Assembly (NCBI GenBank): GCA_945643635.1
Contig: CALZFC010000081.1
Span: 998,501-1,062,500, forward strand
Length of the DNA: 64,000 bases
DNA from: Allodiplogaster sudhausi
Lineage: Eukaryota; Nematoda; Chromadorea; Rhabditida; Diplogasteridae
Reading direction: 5' to 3'
Shown: one piece after another, positions 36,650 to 48,821 of the stretch
Numbering within the stretch: position 1 is the first letter of the stretch
Layout: each line of letters begins with the position of its first letter
The notes under the pieces: generated by a model
Told to the model about the DNA's origin: nothing
Database searches by the model: none
The model's input: the letters and a program-made list of their open reading frames with translations, nothing else
Made by a program: the position numbers and the translations under genes

Positions 36650-37835
36650 ATGGAATCCGCGATGACCAAAACAGAAGTTGTTCTCTTCCGTTTTGGTAGT
36701 CGTTCTGTGTTGTTCCTCTCTCTTTTCCTTACCTTTCTCGCTCTTCTACTCTCTGTTATCTTCGGACTCTTCTCCGACTTCTCTGAACTTGTCAACTATT
36801 TCTGGATGTGTGAGGTTGGCTTCGCCGCTGCTTATTTAAATTAACTGTATATTGGTTTTTGGAATGTAATCCTTCTGCTTGAGGTGGTTCTCCTGCCGTC
36901 CTTCTCTCGGCTCATCAATGTTCCCGCTGCTCGTCTCTTCTGGCAGCTCCCAGTACTCCTGCACCTTCCTCTTCGCAGCTACAATCTTCTCAACCACTGT
37001 TAGGAAAAGAGGACAGCAATAAAGCGGTTTGCTCTCTACCTCAGAAAATGAGCACAAAGAAAGAATATACACGTACGATTAACAACTGAGTACTTAACAA
37101 TTTGTAGCCAACAAACCAAGAATAGGACTTTTGTATATTACTGTTCCATCAGGCCTTCTCTTTCTCTGCACGAGAAAGAAGGAATGGAATACATGGAGGT
37201 GGATTCTGTTGACTGTTTTCATTCTCGCCAACCTCTCCGAGCTAATCTTCCTCTCTCTCCTCACCGTCGTCGGAGAAAGGGAGAGCGGAGGTGAGTTAAA
37301 ATTCCATTGGTTAAGAGATGAATGGCCTTTAGCCTGTGGATATAATCCCTTCCCCTGCAGATCTTCACGTAATCTTCTTCATCTGCTTTGCCCTCTCCAC
37401 TGCAATTGGCATGGCGACTTCCGCTGGGCTCTCCACTCATTCTGAGCACAAGGTTTCATCTTTATTCTGTTGTCCATTTATATCAGCACGAATGTCGAAT
37501 CTAAGCAGAGGTTGCTTGAGAAACGAGTGGTATCCATTCTTTTCGTTGCTTCTCTCCCTCCCATGACCGCCTCCTTCATGGCGTTCCAATTCTTCTGCCT
37601 TCGATACTGTACGAGAGAATGAGAGAGTGAGAAAGAGGGAGAGAGAGGGAGAGAGAGAGAGAGACTGAGAGTGAACAGATTCTTGTTGCCTTCAGCATAC
37701 AATGTGTTCGCCCTTCTGGAGTACTCCAGCATCTTCTTCATCTTCCTGTTTCATCTTCTTTCTTTCACTGAACACAGCTTTGTGACCAAAGTCGTTTTAC
37801 TCCGAGAAGATGAACACCGAAAACGAGGCAAGTGA
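36650..37835 (+). CDS. PGAP2: PGAP2-like (Frag1/DRAM family) GPI-remodelling protein
   Basis: PGAP2 works in the Golgi in fatty-acid remodelling of GPI anchors. Six exons join exactly in frame to 250 residues, close to the 254 of human PGAP2: 36650-36814, 36884-36998, 37153-37290, 37361-37452, 37506-37608, 37696-37835, stop TGA. The first membrane helix is SVLFLSLFLTFLALLLSVIF. The conserved block CEVVLLPSFSRLINVPAARL aligns with the lumenal NYLPS...R motif of the family. Further helices are WILLTVFILANLSELIFLSL, VIFFICFALSTAIGMA and ASFMAFQFFCLRY. The end (YNVFALLEYSSIFFIFLFH) matches the PGAP2 YTIFAILEY block. It is convergent with TOGARAM1, about 520 bp away. Confidence 0.85.
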
Positions 37836-38358
37836 AAATATGTAGAGTGACATGAGTGCATTTGATGCTCGCAAAAAAAAATGAAGACCAATTCATGAGA
37901 CTCTGCCTTGAGGAAACCCGCAACTATCAACTTTAGCGAACACGGTGCAGAATGAAGAAGATAAAGGGAAAATAAATAGAGAGAAGAGGGAAGTGAAGCA
38001 GAAAGGAAGTCATTCTAAGAGATCAGAGTCTGTAGCTGTTGCCTTTGCGAGGGGCCGAGACTGCCTGCGGCAGAGTCCACGAGTCTTCTCTCTCCCATCT
38101 TGCGGCTCAGATTCCGTGCGAATTCTAGAAGAGCCTGGCAAGCGCGAAATTCTCGGAATTTCGATAAAACGGTCCCTTCCTACTCGAAATATGATGGAAT
38201 GAGTGTTGTTAACTCACCGATTTATTGTCAGGGTCAGCGACTGGATTTTGAATGCAATGGAAGAGAAGCGGGAGAGCGAGAACTTCCACTTGCTTGGGTT
38301 GCCTTTTGTAGAGGGAGTCCGTTAAACCTGAACTTTTCTTTCCCTTCTTTCCCATTTA
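37836..38358. other. Spacer between two convergent genes
   Basis: This short region separates the PGAP2-like stop from the TOGARAM1 stop on the other strand. It must hold both 3' ends. No separate gene is seen; AATAAA at 37971-37976 could serve as a plus-strand polyadenylation signal. Confidence 0.4.
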
Positions 38359-38497
38359 TCAGTGAAACAGAACTGACGAGTCATCATTCTCAACAGGAAT
38401 GCTCGCTGCTTCGAATTCGCTTTCCTTGACACTTGAGCCAGGGCCGGAGAGAGGGCAGACGCGTCTGCAGAAAGGGCATTCCAGGAGAGAACAAAAG

Positions 38498-38540
<43 letters not shown>

Positions 38541-38805
38541 AGTAAGATGGAGACGAGAGAGAGAGAGAGAGAAGAAGAAGAGAGAGAGAGAGAAAAAAAA
38601 AAGAGATCGAGCGGCTGGAATTTAAATTGAAACCAATTTGCGCGACGGTCTCTTCGAGGGAAGTCTGCGCAAGATGTCGATGCTCTTCGGAGCGAGAAGG
38701 AAGTTGAGAAGTTAGTCCAGCCAGAAGCTGGTTCAGAACGGCCTTCAGAGAGGCCTCCGAGCAGAAATACCTTGAAGACTGTGGTGATGAGAGGAATAAA
38801 AATAA

Positions 38806-38842
<37 letters not shown>

Positions 38843-38856
38843 AGAGAGAGAGGGAT

Positions 38857-38887
<31 letters not shown>

Positions 38888-39502
38888 AGAGACCTGGCGA
38901 GAGTTGGCAAACAGGCGAGGTAAGAGCTCATGGCATCCAGCGACACTTTGCTGTTCGTGTCAGAGAAGCGGGCGATGAAGCCTTCTACCAACTGAACGAT
39001 CTCATCTCAAGATAAGAAGAAGAGAAAGCAGCCAGCAAAAGAGACCCGTGTATTGGCAGCGACATATCTCGGCTGGGAGAGAGACATCTCCTCGAAACGG
39101 CGGATGGCTGTGATTCTCTTCTCCCACGAGCTAGAGCTCAGATCAGTCGCCAGGTTCTCCGTGTCAGCCACGACCCCCGACTCAAGGGGGCGAGCAACCG
39201 AAGCGGCTGTCTTCTGCTGACGGCCGAAGGACTTCCGAAACGAAGAGGAACGGGAAAGTGAAGATGACTCCAGGCTCTCCATGCCGCCCTGGGCAACAAA
39301 ACATTCTTCTCTCTCCAACTTTCTCTTCCGCTCACTTTTATTGCTATAATCAATCACCTTTCGATTCAACTCTCCGATGAGTTCTTGAAGGCCTGCGGAG
39401 TCCTTTTCAGAGCAATATTTCCGAATTTGCCGATCGTAAGAGGGATCCTGAGAAGAATGAAATGAGAAATAGCCGTGAGATAAGACAATAAAAAAAATAA
39501 GA

Positions 39503-39563
<61 letters not shown>

Positions 39564-40176
39564 GAGAGAGAAAGAGATGCCTGGCTGAGCGCGACGATTG
39601 CGTGCTTCGCGTGCTCGCGCACTTTCGGTGTCTGGTCACGGGCAAATCCAACCAGGAGAGGAACCAAGCGACTCAGGAAATCTCCATTCGAAAGGGCAGA
39701 AGAGACGCCCACTCGATTCAACACTTGCAGACACAGCGCAGAACACGCCACGCGGATCGTGTTGTTCTTCGACCTGGTGAGAGAGGGAGAGAAAGAGAGA
39801 GAGAGTGACAGAGGAGAGAGCAAAGAGAAGAGAGAGAGAGAGAAGAGAAAAAGAAGAGAGAGAGAAAATAACAGAGCGAAAGGAAGAACGACTGACTTGA
39901 TTCCACAGGTGGCAATGACGGAGAGAATGCGGGAGGGAGAAGCAGATAGGGCGACCTTGTCAATGGCCTGGGAGGCGTCATCTCTGATGAATGCACTAGA
40001 GACATCTCCTGCCCGCGCCATCAGCACAGTCGCAGTCTCAAACTCCCTTTTATTCATATTCCATTTCAATTTCACTATCTCAGTATTTCCCTTGAGAATG
40101 CGTCCAGAAAGAGAGAGAGAGTGAGAGAGAGAGAGTGAAAAGAGAGAGAGAGAAAAGAGAGAGAGAGTGAGAGAGA

Positions 40177-40207
<31 letters not shown>

Positions 40208-43200
40208 CGGGCCAATGGTGCATTTGTGTACCCAAAACGTTATAACTTAACAAATTTTCGGTAAAAATAATACGAAGTTATTATTATTCAAAACCAAAGA
40301 AAGAACAGAACCGAAAGTTATAAATAAAGAGCGCTGCAAGAGATCGGTACATACGTAAGCGGAGCGCTATTTATGTTTTCTCGTGTTTATGTTACGGCTC
40401 ATGATCAGAGCTACTCAATGAATCTCTTTGGAAGTAAACCTTTCTCAGTGAAGATAATGGAGTGAATAGATTTGGATGCAAACCTTCTCAGTGTATACAT
40501 CCATCCTGGGGCCGAGACTCGCGTGGAGGCAACCCAGGCAGACAATGGCAGCTCGAGACACCGAGGAACGAAGATTCTTACACTCGTTCAGCACCGCTGG
40601 CACAACCTTCAAGCTTGTTCATCGAGGCTCCCTTTCATTTCTTCAGCGAATTTATTCAACGCATTTAAGACTAGGTATTTGAACTATATTTGATGTCACT
40701 AGTTTCTCAATAATATTTTTAGCGGGAGAAATGTGCAATTCCAGTGTCCTCTGAGTTTCCAGTCTCGAAACGTACCTCGCTGAGATGATCAGCCACGGAC
40801 TCCGGATTCCTCTTCGATAGATCGGTGATCATGTTAATACCAGCCACCTTCTCGTTCCTGGGAATCGTTTCCTTCTACATCTTTCATCTCCCTTACTCTC
40901 TCTCTCCTCTCTCTTTCTCTCATTCCACTAACCATTCCTCATTGTCTATCCTCTTGAGAGCGGTGGCCACAGAAGGAGCTCCCTGCACCTGGCTGGCAGC
41001 CTGGATGGCTGCGGTAGCCCGATGGGGGGCGAGGACGGCGGGGCCAGTGAGTGCAGCAGCGACTGGCTTCACTCGACTGCCCCCGCCAGCCTTCAGGAAA
41101 CCCCCTTTCCTGCTCTGGAAGAAGCCGCTAATTCAGAGGAACAAAGGGCACTGTTTATAAGAATGAAGAAAGGAGTAAAAGAGAGAAAGTTGCCTGGATC
41201 GGTCTGCTGGTGACCTCTCTCCCCACTGCAGCCGGCAGAGAATGATGACTTGTTGACTTGGCAGACATCCGAGCAGGCGAAGACTCCGTGTCATACTCTA
41301 AAGGGGAATCCATCAATAGCTACAATTCAACTGAAGGAACTGATGATCTAGAGGGGGTGGCAGAAATGAATTCGTGCGCAGCCAGAAAAAGCGCGGTCTC
41401 TTTCTCACAAACCTCTTTTGAAAGGAGCCAATATGAGTTGTGAAATGGCTGTTAAACATGGCATTCTTATGGTTAGCTGAAAATCAACAGATTCGCAGAA
41501 AACTCGCTCCAAGGACGACTAACGAGCGCTCCAGAGAAACTGGCGGGCGTTCCAGAAATGAGGAGGAGAAGAGATGGCGGGGAGGAAAGAGGCGCGACTA
41601 CTTGAGTACATCTCAGATACAGAGAAGGGAAGACCCATCTGGCTGCTAGTTCACTTCTCTTATCCAATGGCTAAGTACCCTCAGAGGCCTTCTCCCAGAC
41701 TCCGCCTTTCACTCCATTCCCCAAGCCTGTCCAGCCTAGCAACACGGGCTGCCGCCCGGCAACTGGTGCCCTGCCCAGGGGCCTCTGTCCCTCTTCTCAG
41801 CAACTGGTGCCCTGCCCAGGGGGCCTCTGTCCCTCTTCTCAGCAACTGGTGCCCTGCCCAGGGGGCCTCTGTCCCTCTTCTCAGCAACTGGTGCCCTGCC
41901 CAGGGGCCTCTGTCCCTCTTCTCAGCAACTGGTGCCCTGCCCAGGGGGCCTCTGTCCCTCTTCTCAGCAACTGGTGCCCTGCCCAGGGGGCCTCTGTCCC
42001 TCTTCTCAGCAACTGGTGCCCTGCCCAGGGGGCCTCTGTCCCTCTTCTCAGCAACTGGTGCCCTGCCCAGGGGGCCTCTGTCCCTCTTCTCAGCAACTGG
42101 TGCCCTGCCCAGGGGGCCTCTGTCCCTCTTCTCAGCAACTGGTGCCCTGCCCAGGGGGCCTCTGTCCCTCTTCTCAGCAACTGGTGCCCTGCCCAGGGGG
42201 CCTCTGTCCCTCTTCTCAGCAACTGGTGCCCTGCCCAGGGGGCCTCTGTCCCTCTTCTCAGCAACTGGTGCCCTGCCCAGGGGGCCTCTGTCCCTCTTCT
42301 CAGCAACTGGTGCCCTGCCCAGGGGGCCTCTGTCCCTCTTCTCAGCAACTGGTGCCCTGCCCAGGGGGCCTCTGTCCCTCTTCTCAGCAACTGGTGCCCT
42401 GCCCAGGGGGCCTCTGTCCCTCTTCTCAGCATAGTATCCGCCACTTCGTCTTTCTCAGTTATGCGCTTCTTGTCTGCTGCCGTGTTAAGCAAAAGTGCAT
42501 TCATCCACTTTGCTAGTTTTGGAGGACAACTAGTACGTACAAACTTGAATGAGAGAAATAGAAGAGCAAAGAATAAATAGATAAAAGGGAGGATCGCTTA
42601 CCATGACGGTAATTGGCGTTGTGAGAGTGAAGAGGAAGATTGAGTTGGGAGGGTCTCTCGTTCTCTTTCTCTCGTTGTCTTCTCTCATCCGAGAGAGTGG
42701 ACAAACTCCTTGATCTCAGCAGATCACCGTGGCCACTGTCACCCTGTATACACAATGTTCATCATCGACAATCTCAAATGCTGAATGGAGACTAAATTAT
42801 TGAACAATTTAGTTATTTGCATATCAAGAAATGATTTTTGATATGGAAAGAGGCTGTGAATTCCAACGTTTTCAACGGAGTCGTTCTGAGAAGAAGGCGG
42901 AAGGTCTCCGTTTCTGACTCCCGTCTCCTTTCCATTCGCCTTCGGCTTGGAGAATGAGTCTCCCTCCTTCTTTGGGTGCGACTTCTTCAGATAACTTTAT
43001 TATTAATGTTTGAATCGATAAATAAATAAATATAAACAGAGATATATAATGAGTAGGGAATAAGTGGGAATGGCTGACCTCCGAAGTCTTCTGCTGATCG
43101 AAGCTCGGGCCTGTACACAAAATTGTCTTATTTCTTCTTATCAACATGTGCAAAAAGTGTATTTGGAACCAGGCTTTGCAAGATCAGCGGCAGCGAATCC

Positions 43201-46118
43201 TTTGCGATTCTCCGCAGGGGTTGCCCAGGAAGCAGTCGCATTTTGAGTAGAGACTTTAGAGAGAGCTGAAAATACATACTTCTTAGTGACTAAAAGACAT
43301 AAGTCGTTTTCAATTATAATGTAATTTGCCATTTAAAGAAGACATAAGTTATCGGCTGATTTTCAACGACTTTCGTTTTCATTTGCAAGGCTCGCTTTTA
43401 TTTCGAGAACTGTTCCCTAGACATACAAGCATTGCGAGTTCGGAAGAAGAGGGGCGGCTGTTGATGGGAAGGGAGACGAAGAGAGGCAACTGAGGCAGAT
43501 GAAGCACGACTCAGGCCGGATCCCATTCAAGGACAACTGATTATGACAGATTCACGAAGGGACATCCGCAGTGAAGCGGCGAGGAGTGGGCGGGGCGGAC
43601 TCGGCTGGTCACTGCACTTCCACCGTCCAGAAAAACAACGGAAATGGACGTTGCAGGTTTAGTTGGCATGACGACAAGAAAAGAACAGCGGGCAAGACAA
43701 GGAACAGAGAAAAGAGGAGGAAGGTATTTTGGAAGGCAAGTAAGATGATGAAAGGGTTTGCTGAACTAGCAACGTTCACTAAATCTCGGCAGGATGCAAA
43801 GAAACTTGAATCTGAAGAATAATCTCCGGTTGTTTCCTTTCTCCGCTGCTCAATTTCGCTTATGTGTTGACCCTTCTCTATGGAATTGCGCCCAACCGCA
43901 ACGATGTCTCCATGGCAGCGGAAGCTTCGGTATCTACGCCAGAATGCAACATCCAGCCAGCTTTTACCTCTCTAATCTATTTTACCTCGCTTGCCGTATA
44001 AATAAAGTTGTTAGTAAACAGTCTGGCAGAAGCCGAGAAAATGATTGGGTTGGTCGTTTCATGCATCTGCGTGGGAACTGAACAAATAAAAGGGGGGGGG
44101 GAGAAGAGAGAGAGAGAGAGGGAAAGAGGAAGCGTATGCAGTTCCTGCCGTGTACTACATATTACTCCACTCGTTTAGTAGTATCGTGCCGTTTGTTGTT
44201 CTCAGCTATGGATAGCCGAATGTTTCATTTCCCTTCCATTCTTTTCTCTCTCCTGCTCTCTCTCCTTTCAATTATTTCCACATCGCAAGGCGCAGAGGCT
44301 TCGAGAAATAATTGCAGTTTTACATGTAGCAAATCACGCAGGACTTTCCCCCGCAACGGCTGCAGGTGCAGCGAGGTGAGAGAGTATGGGAAAAGAGGAG
44401 CGGGAACGTGAGAGTGAAAGGAAGAGAAGAGAAACCGAGCGAAAAAGAGAAGTGGAGAACGATGAATAGAAGGGAGGCTGGGGTGCTGTCCACTTCCACT
44501 CTACATCCTCCATAACTTTAGCAATATTCGAGAATCCGTCATTCTATGTAGCTACTAGAAAACCCCCGCAGTTCAGAAACGTCTCAACAAGGCTAATACA
44601 CCTAAGAATCTCGATTTACTGATTTCGATATGCACAATAATTTGGTATGGCTGCCACCAAACAGCGGCCATGTCAATTGGGTTGATAGCGGAGCCATGAC
44701 TAACACTTTCCAGCTGAGTCTTCTTCTGCTTCATGGCGACTTCCACTCGATCCAAAACTGCTGCTCCATTGATCCTGCAATCCATGTCAAAGTTCCATCT
44801 TTTCCTCTCTGCTCACCTTGTCGCTCTCCGTCTCCCAGAGAGCATTGTGCTGAGTGAGAGTAGCCTTGACTCCTCCCTTGAAGGCCACGAAGACAGTTGG
44901 AGAGACGTCGTCCTTCGCCGTTCCGTTGGAATACAGTATCCAATGAAGATCTAAGTTCTCCGGCTGCAACCAATCACTTCTTACACGATATGTATATTGA
45001 AAATTAAAGAAGGAAATTTGGGTGGACGAGGAAAAATAAAGAGGGAAGAGGCAAGAAAAAGAGGGCAGACAAGCAGAAGAGCAGATTCATCGACATCAAA
45101 GGAAGAATCTGTGAGCGGTGGTGTAGAGTACTCCAGAAGACCATCATATCGAATTCGAGGAAGAGAAGACCGTTTGAGCCGTGACTTCAAGGAGATCAGT
45201 TTACTGGTCGGGTCGGATGATGAAATGTGAATGAAAAGGAAATGGATCTCACAGTGACAGCCGCGGCGAGGCCTTCGTTGTCTTTCTTCTCGAACTCGCG
45301 GACGATCTTCATGATTGGCTCCACTTTACCGTTCATTTGCACGGCAAGGGAAGAAAGCAACTCAAAGGCTGCCAAACTGAAACAATCGGGTCGTCTGAGA
45401 AAGGAGACGGAGAAGAGGAAATCCTTGGCCTGACCGAACTCTTCTCTTCGGATCAACTAGACGAGGGACCAGCAAATTGGCCACCGCCGATAGATTCATC
45501 TTTCCCGTGGGGGTGGAGAGAAGCGCGACCGTCAGGATGTTGAGCACCTCCCAAGAGTGAGTTAGAAAGAGGGCACGATAAGAGAGTCTTCACTACCTCT
45601 TCTCGCACTCGCGAGTTGCGATGTTCAAGAAAGACACAGAGAACGGCGACGACTGTCTTAGGGTTGAGATGGCGGAAGAGGTCGGTGCAAGAGAGCATCA
45701 CCAGCTGCTTCACTATCGACTTCTGATTCCCGAATTGCCGACTCAGCAGACTCATCACTTGCTGAGAATTCAATATAGGACTTTACTGATTCCCGTCAGG
45801 TTTCTCTCCCAAACCAATTACCTGAAAAAAATATATGCGAAAGAAGGTAACAAACTTGTAAATGAGCCTCGATGCTTCCCTTCAGACGATTTATAGTTAT
45901 GCGAAGGACATCGAGGGAGAGAACAACTACCTGCAATTGTATTATGAGAGAGAGAGAAACGATTAGCTTTCCCTTATTTTATAAACAGACCTTGAAGTTG
46001 AGATCATTGAGAACGTTTCCGAGCACGACGAAAAAGGAGTGGAGATGAGGAAGAAGCTTCGCCTGTTCTTCCGCGTTCATCTTCTCGATGATACTCTTCA
46101 GCTGAGATGAACTTCTTC

Positions 46119-46161
<43 letters not shown>

Positions 46162-46163
46162 TT

Positions 46164-46194
<31 letters not shown>

Positions 46195-47943
46195 TTCTCT
46201 CTCTCTCTTTCTCTCTCTCTTTCTCGCCCACTCGCTCCTTCTCTCACCCCCCCCCCTCCCCTTCTTGCTTGCCTTCTCGACAGCTGAAAGTTTAGTGTTG
46301 GTGTCTTCATCAGCCAGCATGCTCGCGATGTAGGTGGGAACGATTCCAAATCGAAATCGCCTCTCGCCTGACTTTGGCGGGGCCAGTGAAGTGGAGGATT
46401 CGTCGATCTCTGAAGCAATGCTTCATTTTATCACTTGACATCATTCTCATTAATGATACTTCACAATGTGGTAAACTACGAATTGTAGCTGATAATCTAT
46501 GAAAAGTATGAGTACTACGAAAATGAGATCTGGAAAGGTGTGGCTGTCCCTGTGTAGAAATAGTCAACTTACTGTTCTCGCTTTCGACACTGAGTGCGAG
46601 ATTCCGAACTTTGGTATTGAATTGAGTTCGCTGCTCTTCGTTCAGCTCAGCAAGGAATCTCTCCATCGCCACTTCTCCAATGAATCCTTGAAGAATTCAT
46701 AGCTTGCAAGGGTACACGATTGAATAACCAACCCTGTAACTTCTTGAGGAGGATCGTGGCTCTCTCGGTTGTGTCAGAATCAGCAGACGAGAGAGTTCTC
46801 GTGAGCCCGTCCACGAGTGCCAGCCAGTTCCCTCCTCGCACCTCATCCTAAATATACAAACAACTAAGTTCAACTCCAGAGAAAGAGGATCATGACTAAA
46901 GTAATAAAAGAGAACAAACTAAAAGAAGAGAAGGCAGCTCATTGAGGAGCTCCAGTTTTGTCAGTCTTTCGTTAGATGTCTGCACGTAAGTTGATAACAT
47001 CTTCTATAATTTTCAAAGATTAATCTGACAGTCGTCTTCATATTCTGCCAAAATAAAAAGAAGGGCTCGGAACAGCGAAGCCCTGAAGCCTCTTTCAGCT
47101 TGGCCCAGTGGGGAAAATATTGGAAACTACATACATTCGCTAAAGCCTCTTGTGAGATAACAAAATCGGAAATTTGAATTAAAAACAAATTTTTAAGTTT
47201 TTTTTTCTGTATTTGTTTTTGCAATGCTTATGTGCAAAGATGAAACAAACCAAGAAAGTCGACAGAGCTTCTGGCTGAGTTCGCAGAAATGACTGGATTA
47301 CCTGCGTCGCAACTCTTCTCACTGTGATCTTAGAGCTGCCTAGTTTAGGAATCAGATTCGGCAGAACATAGCACATGCAGTACTCCAGATTCTGAAGATG
47401 AGAGTGGTGACAGTGATGAAGAATGGAAGAGTGTCCTGACTGTTCCGAAGGAAGGCATTCCTTCGATGAGAAAGCGAATGCACTGATGCTGAACCTCCCA
47501 GCGATCTTCTGTCAACATCCGGTCGATGTTCTTGAAGAGATCGCCTTTCTTGCTGAAGCGACTGAACCACTCGGGATCTCGCTTCGACACGAAGATCATA
47601 CGATTCAACGTCTCAACGAGGGAATTCGCGGAGTTTCTCTCTCAACTTTTCCTCTCTCTCTCACTCTCTCTCTCCCTCTCTCTTTCTCTCTCTCCTTCAT
47701 CTCTCTCCCACTCTCTCTCTCTCTTTCACCCCTGTCTTCCTCCCTTCTTTTTGCATCTTCCTCTCTATATGTTTCTCTCGCAATCTCTTTCCCTCTGACA
47801 TGTAACCGGGAATCAAAGTCTGAGCTATGAAGCAGTTCAACGATGTCTTCGTCTCTCGGAAGAAGAAGATTCGCAGATCCAATTCTCGTCTCAAACTTAG
47901 CCTCTGGCGATGGACGAAGCCGAGATTCCAAGAGGGATTCCAT
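38359..47943 (-). CDS. TOGARAM1: TOGARAM1 (crescerin), ciliary TOG-array protein
   Basis: TOGARAM1 binds axonemal microtubules through four TOG domains and controls cilium length and doublet stability. The N terminus (near 47943: RIGSANLLLPRDEDIVELLH) leads into TOG1 (DRWEVQHQCIRFLIEG, GSSKITVRRVATQVIQSFLR). TOG2 carries HRNSRVREEVVKTLL and LVPRLVDPKRRVRSAAFELL (45600-45300), a near match to the vertebrate block, followed by SSLPRIRYDGLLEYSTPP. The linker spans about 45200-41200. TOG3 has NECKNLRSSVSRAAIVCLG (40600) and AGDVSSAFIRDDASQAIDKV (40000). TOG4 has SSWEKRITAIRRFEEM (39130) and FIARFSDTNSKVSLDAMSSY (38975). The stop is TGA at 38361. Introns hold many GA tracts. Not every linker exon could be placed. 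Confidence 0.85.
41760..42429. repeat. 42-bp minisatellite, 16 units
   Basis: Sixteen head-to-tail units cover 670 bp: 14 of 42 bp and two (units 1 and 4 from the left) of 41 bp, short by one G in the GGGGG run. The others look identical. Each plus-strand unit is CAACTGGTGCCCTGCCCAGG followed by GGGCCTCTGTCCCTCTTCTC and AG. Because 42 is a multiple of three, long frames are open on both strands (for example LLRRGTEAPWAGHQ on the minus strand), but the 41-bp units break them. It lies in the linker part of TOGARAM1, probably in an intron. Confidence 0.95.
44208..44622 (+). CDS. Possible nested small secreted Cys-rich peptide
   Basis: A first exon (44208-44375) encodes MDSRMFHFPSI, a hydrophobic core (LFSLLLSLLSIISTSQG) and then CSFTC and CRCSE, ending at a GTGAG donor in phase 0. 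A second open segment at 44473-44622 (GGWGAVHFHSTSSI to a TGA) continues in frame after an AG. Together they give 105 residues, a signal peptide with four or five cysteines. The gene would lie antisense inside a TOGARAM1 linker region. The second exon is less certain than the first, and the acceptor lacks a strong pyrimidine tract. Confidence 0.35.
46118..46228 (+). repeat. CT tract inside TOGARAM1 on the antisense side
   Basis: About 110 bases of CT with TTT interruptions on the plus strand, so GA on the coding strand of TOGARAM1. Another CT tract in the same orientation lies at 47640-47735. These run opposite to the tracts at 38490-40210, which are CT on the coding strand. Confidence 0.8.
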
Positions 47944-48821
47944 CTACACAACACACTCTCAAATCACATCAATCAATGTTTATTAACTCAAGACCGGATG
48001 ACAGAGGAAATAAATGACAGGGATTAATGAATATTGAAGATAATGTTACGTAATCACTTCAAAGGCTACAAAAGAACCAAAATACTGCAAGGAATGAAAA
48101 GAATAGCACATAAAAGATGTCTATCTTCTAATCCGCAAATTCAAATATGTAAAACGTGAGAAAATCCCCAGTATGTTAGAGATAAAAAAAACAATGGAGA
48201 TATTATGAGAGATCAGCAATAAGAATGTGTTTCGTAGTCACGTTTATCTGATCAGAAATGGGTGGGGGGGGGGGAGAATTGTATAATAGGAAGGTGAAGA
48301 AAGTAGTAAACATGAACAACTTTTCACTCTGTTCCTCACTATATAAATGTTCTTTCCTTCGCGCTATCTCTCATTTCTCTCTCACTCTCTCACTCTCTCT
48401 CTCTCTCTCTCTCTCTCTCCTTCTTGCACTCGTTCCCTAGATATCCACTCTCATCCTCTCGCCTACATCATCGCTTTCCTCCCTTGACGTTGTCAAGGTA
48501 ACGGATATGGAAGGATTTCAGCCTGAAAGAGATGGAGAAGGAAGAGGTGATGGGAAGAGAGAGAGATAGAGAGAGAGATTTTAAAAAAATTTCATTTCTT
48601 ATATTTTGCAATGAAATTTCTCTACATATGTGCGTCGTAATTGAAACATTTTATTTACAAATTTGTCCGGAAAATATATAGAGAGAATGACGTCAGATTT
48701 TTAATGAGGAAAAGAAAAGCGCCCGAGTTGTCAAGTGAAGTGTGAAAACACTTGATGACTTTGTGATTTGTGAAGAATAGGAAATGAGAGAGAAGAAAGA
48801 AGATAGAGAGAGAAGAAGATC
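47944..48821. other. Spacer between TOGARAM1 and the ZIP-like gene
   Basis: No supported gene. A CT tract occupies 48375-48422, a G run lies at 48262-48273, and GA-rich sequence lies at 48555-48575. The TOGARAM1 promoter and the ZIP 3' end should lie here. Confidence 0.4.

Noticed and set aside
41760..42429. CRISPR array
   Set aside because: Units are directly tandem without spacers, in a eukaryotic gene; it is a minisatellite.
41574..42580. Long proline-rich frames over the minisatellite on both strands
   Set aside because: Long only because the 42-bp unit is a multiple of three; the two 41-bp units disrupt them and no flanking exon joins.
38359..47943. CLASP as identity of the TOG-domain gene
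   Set aside because: TOG2 and TOG3/TOG4 blocks match TOGARAM1 (HSRVREEVV, VDSKRRVRQAA, FIREDVDKAL, LHDSNSKVNLVAL) better than CLASP.
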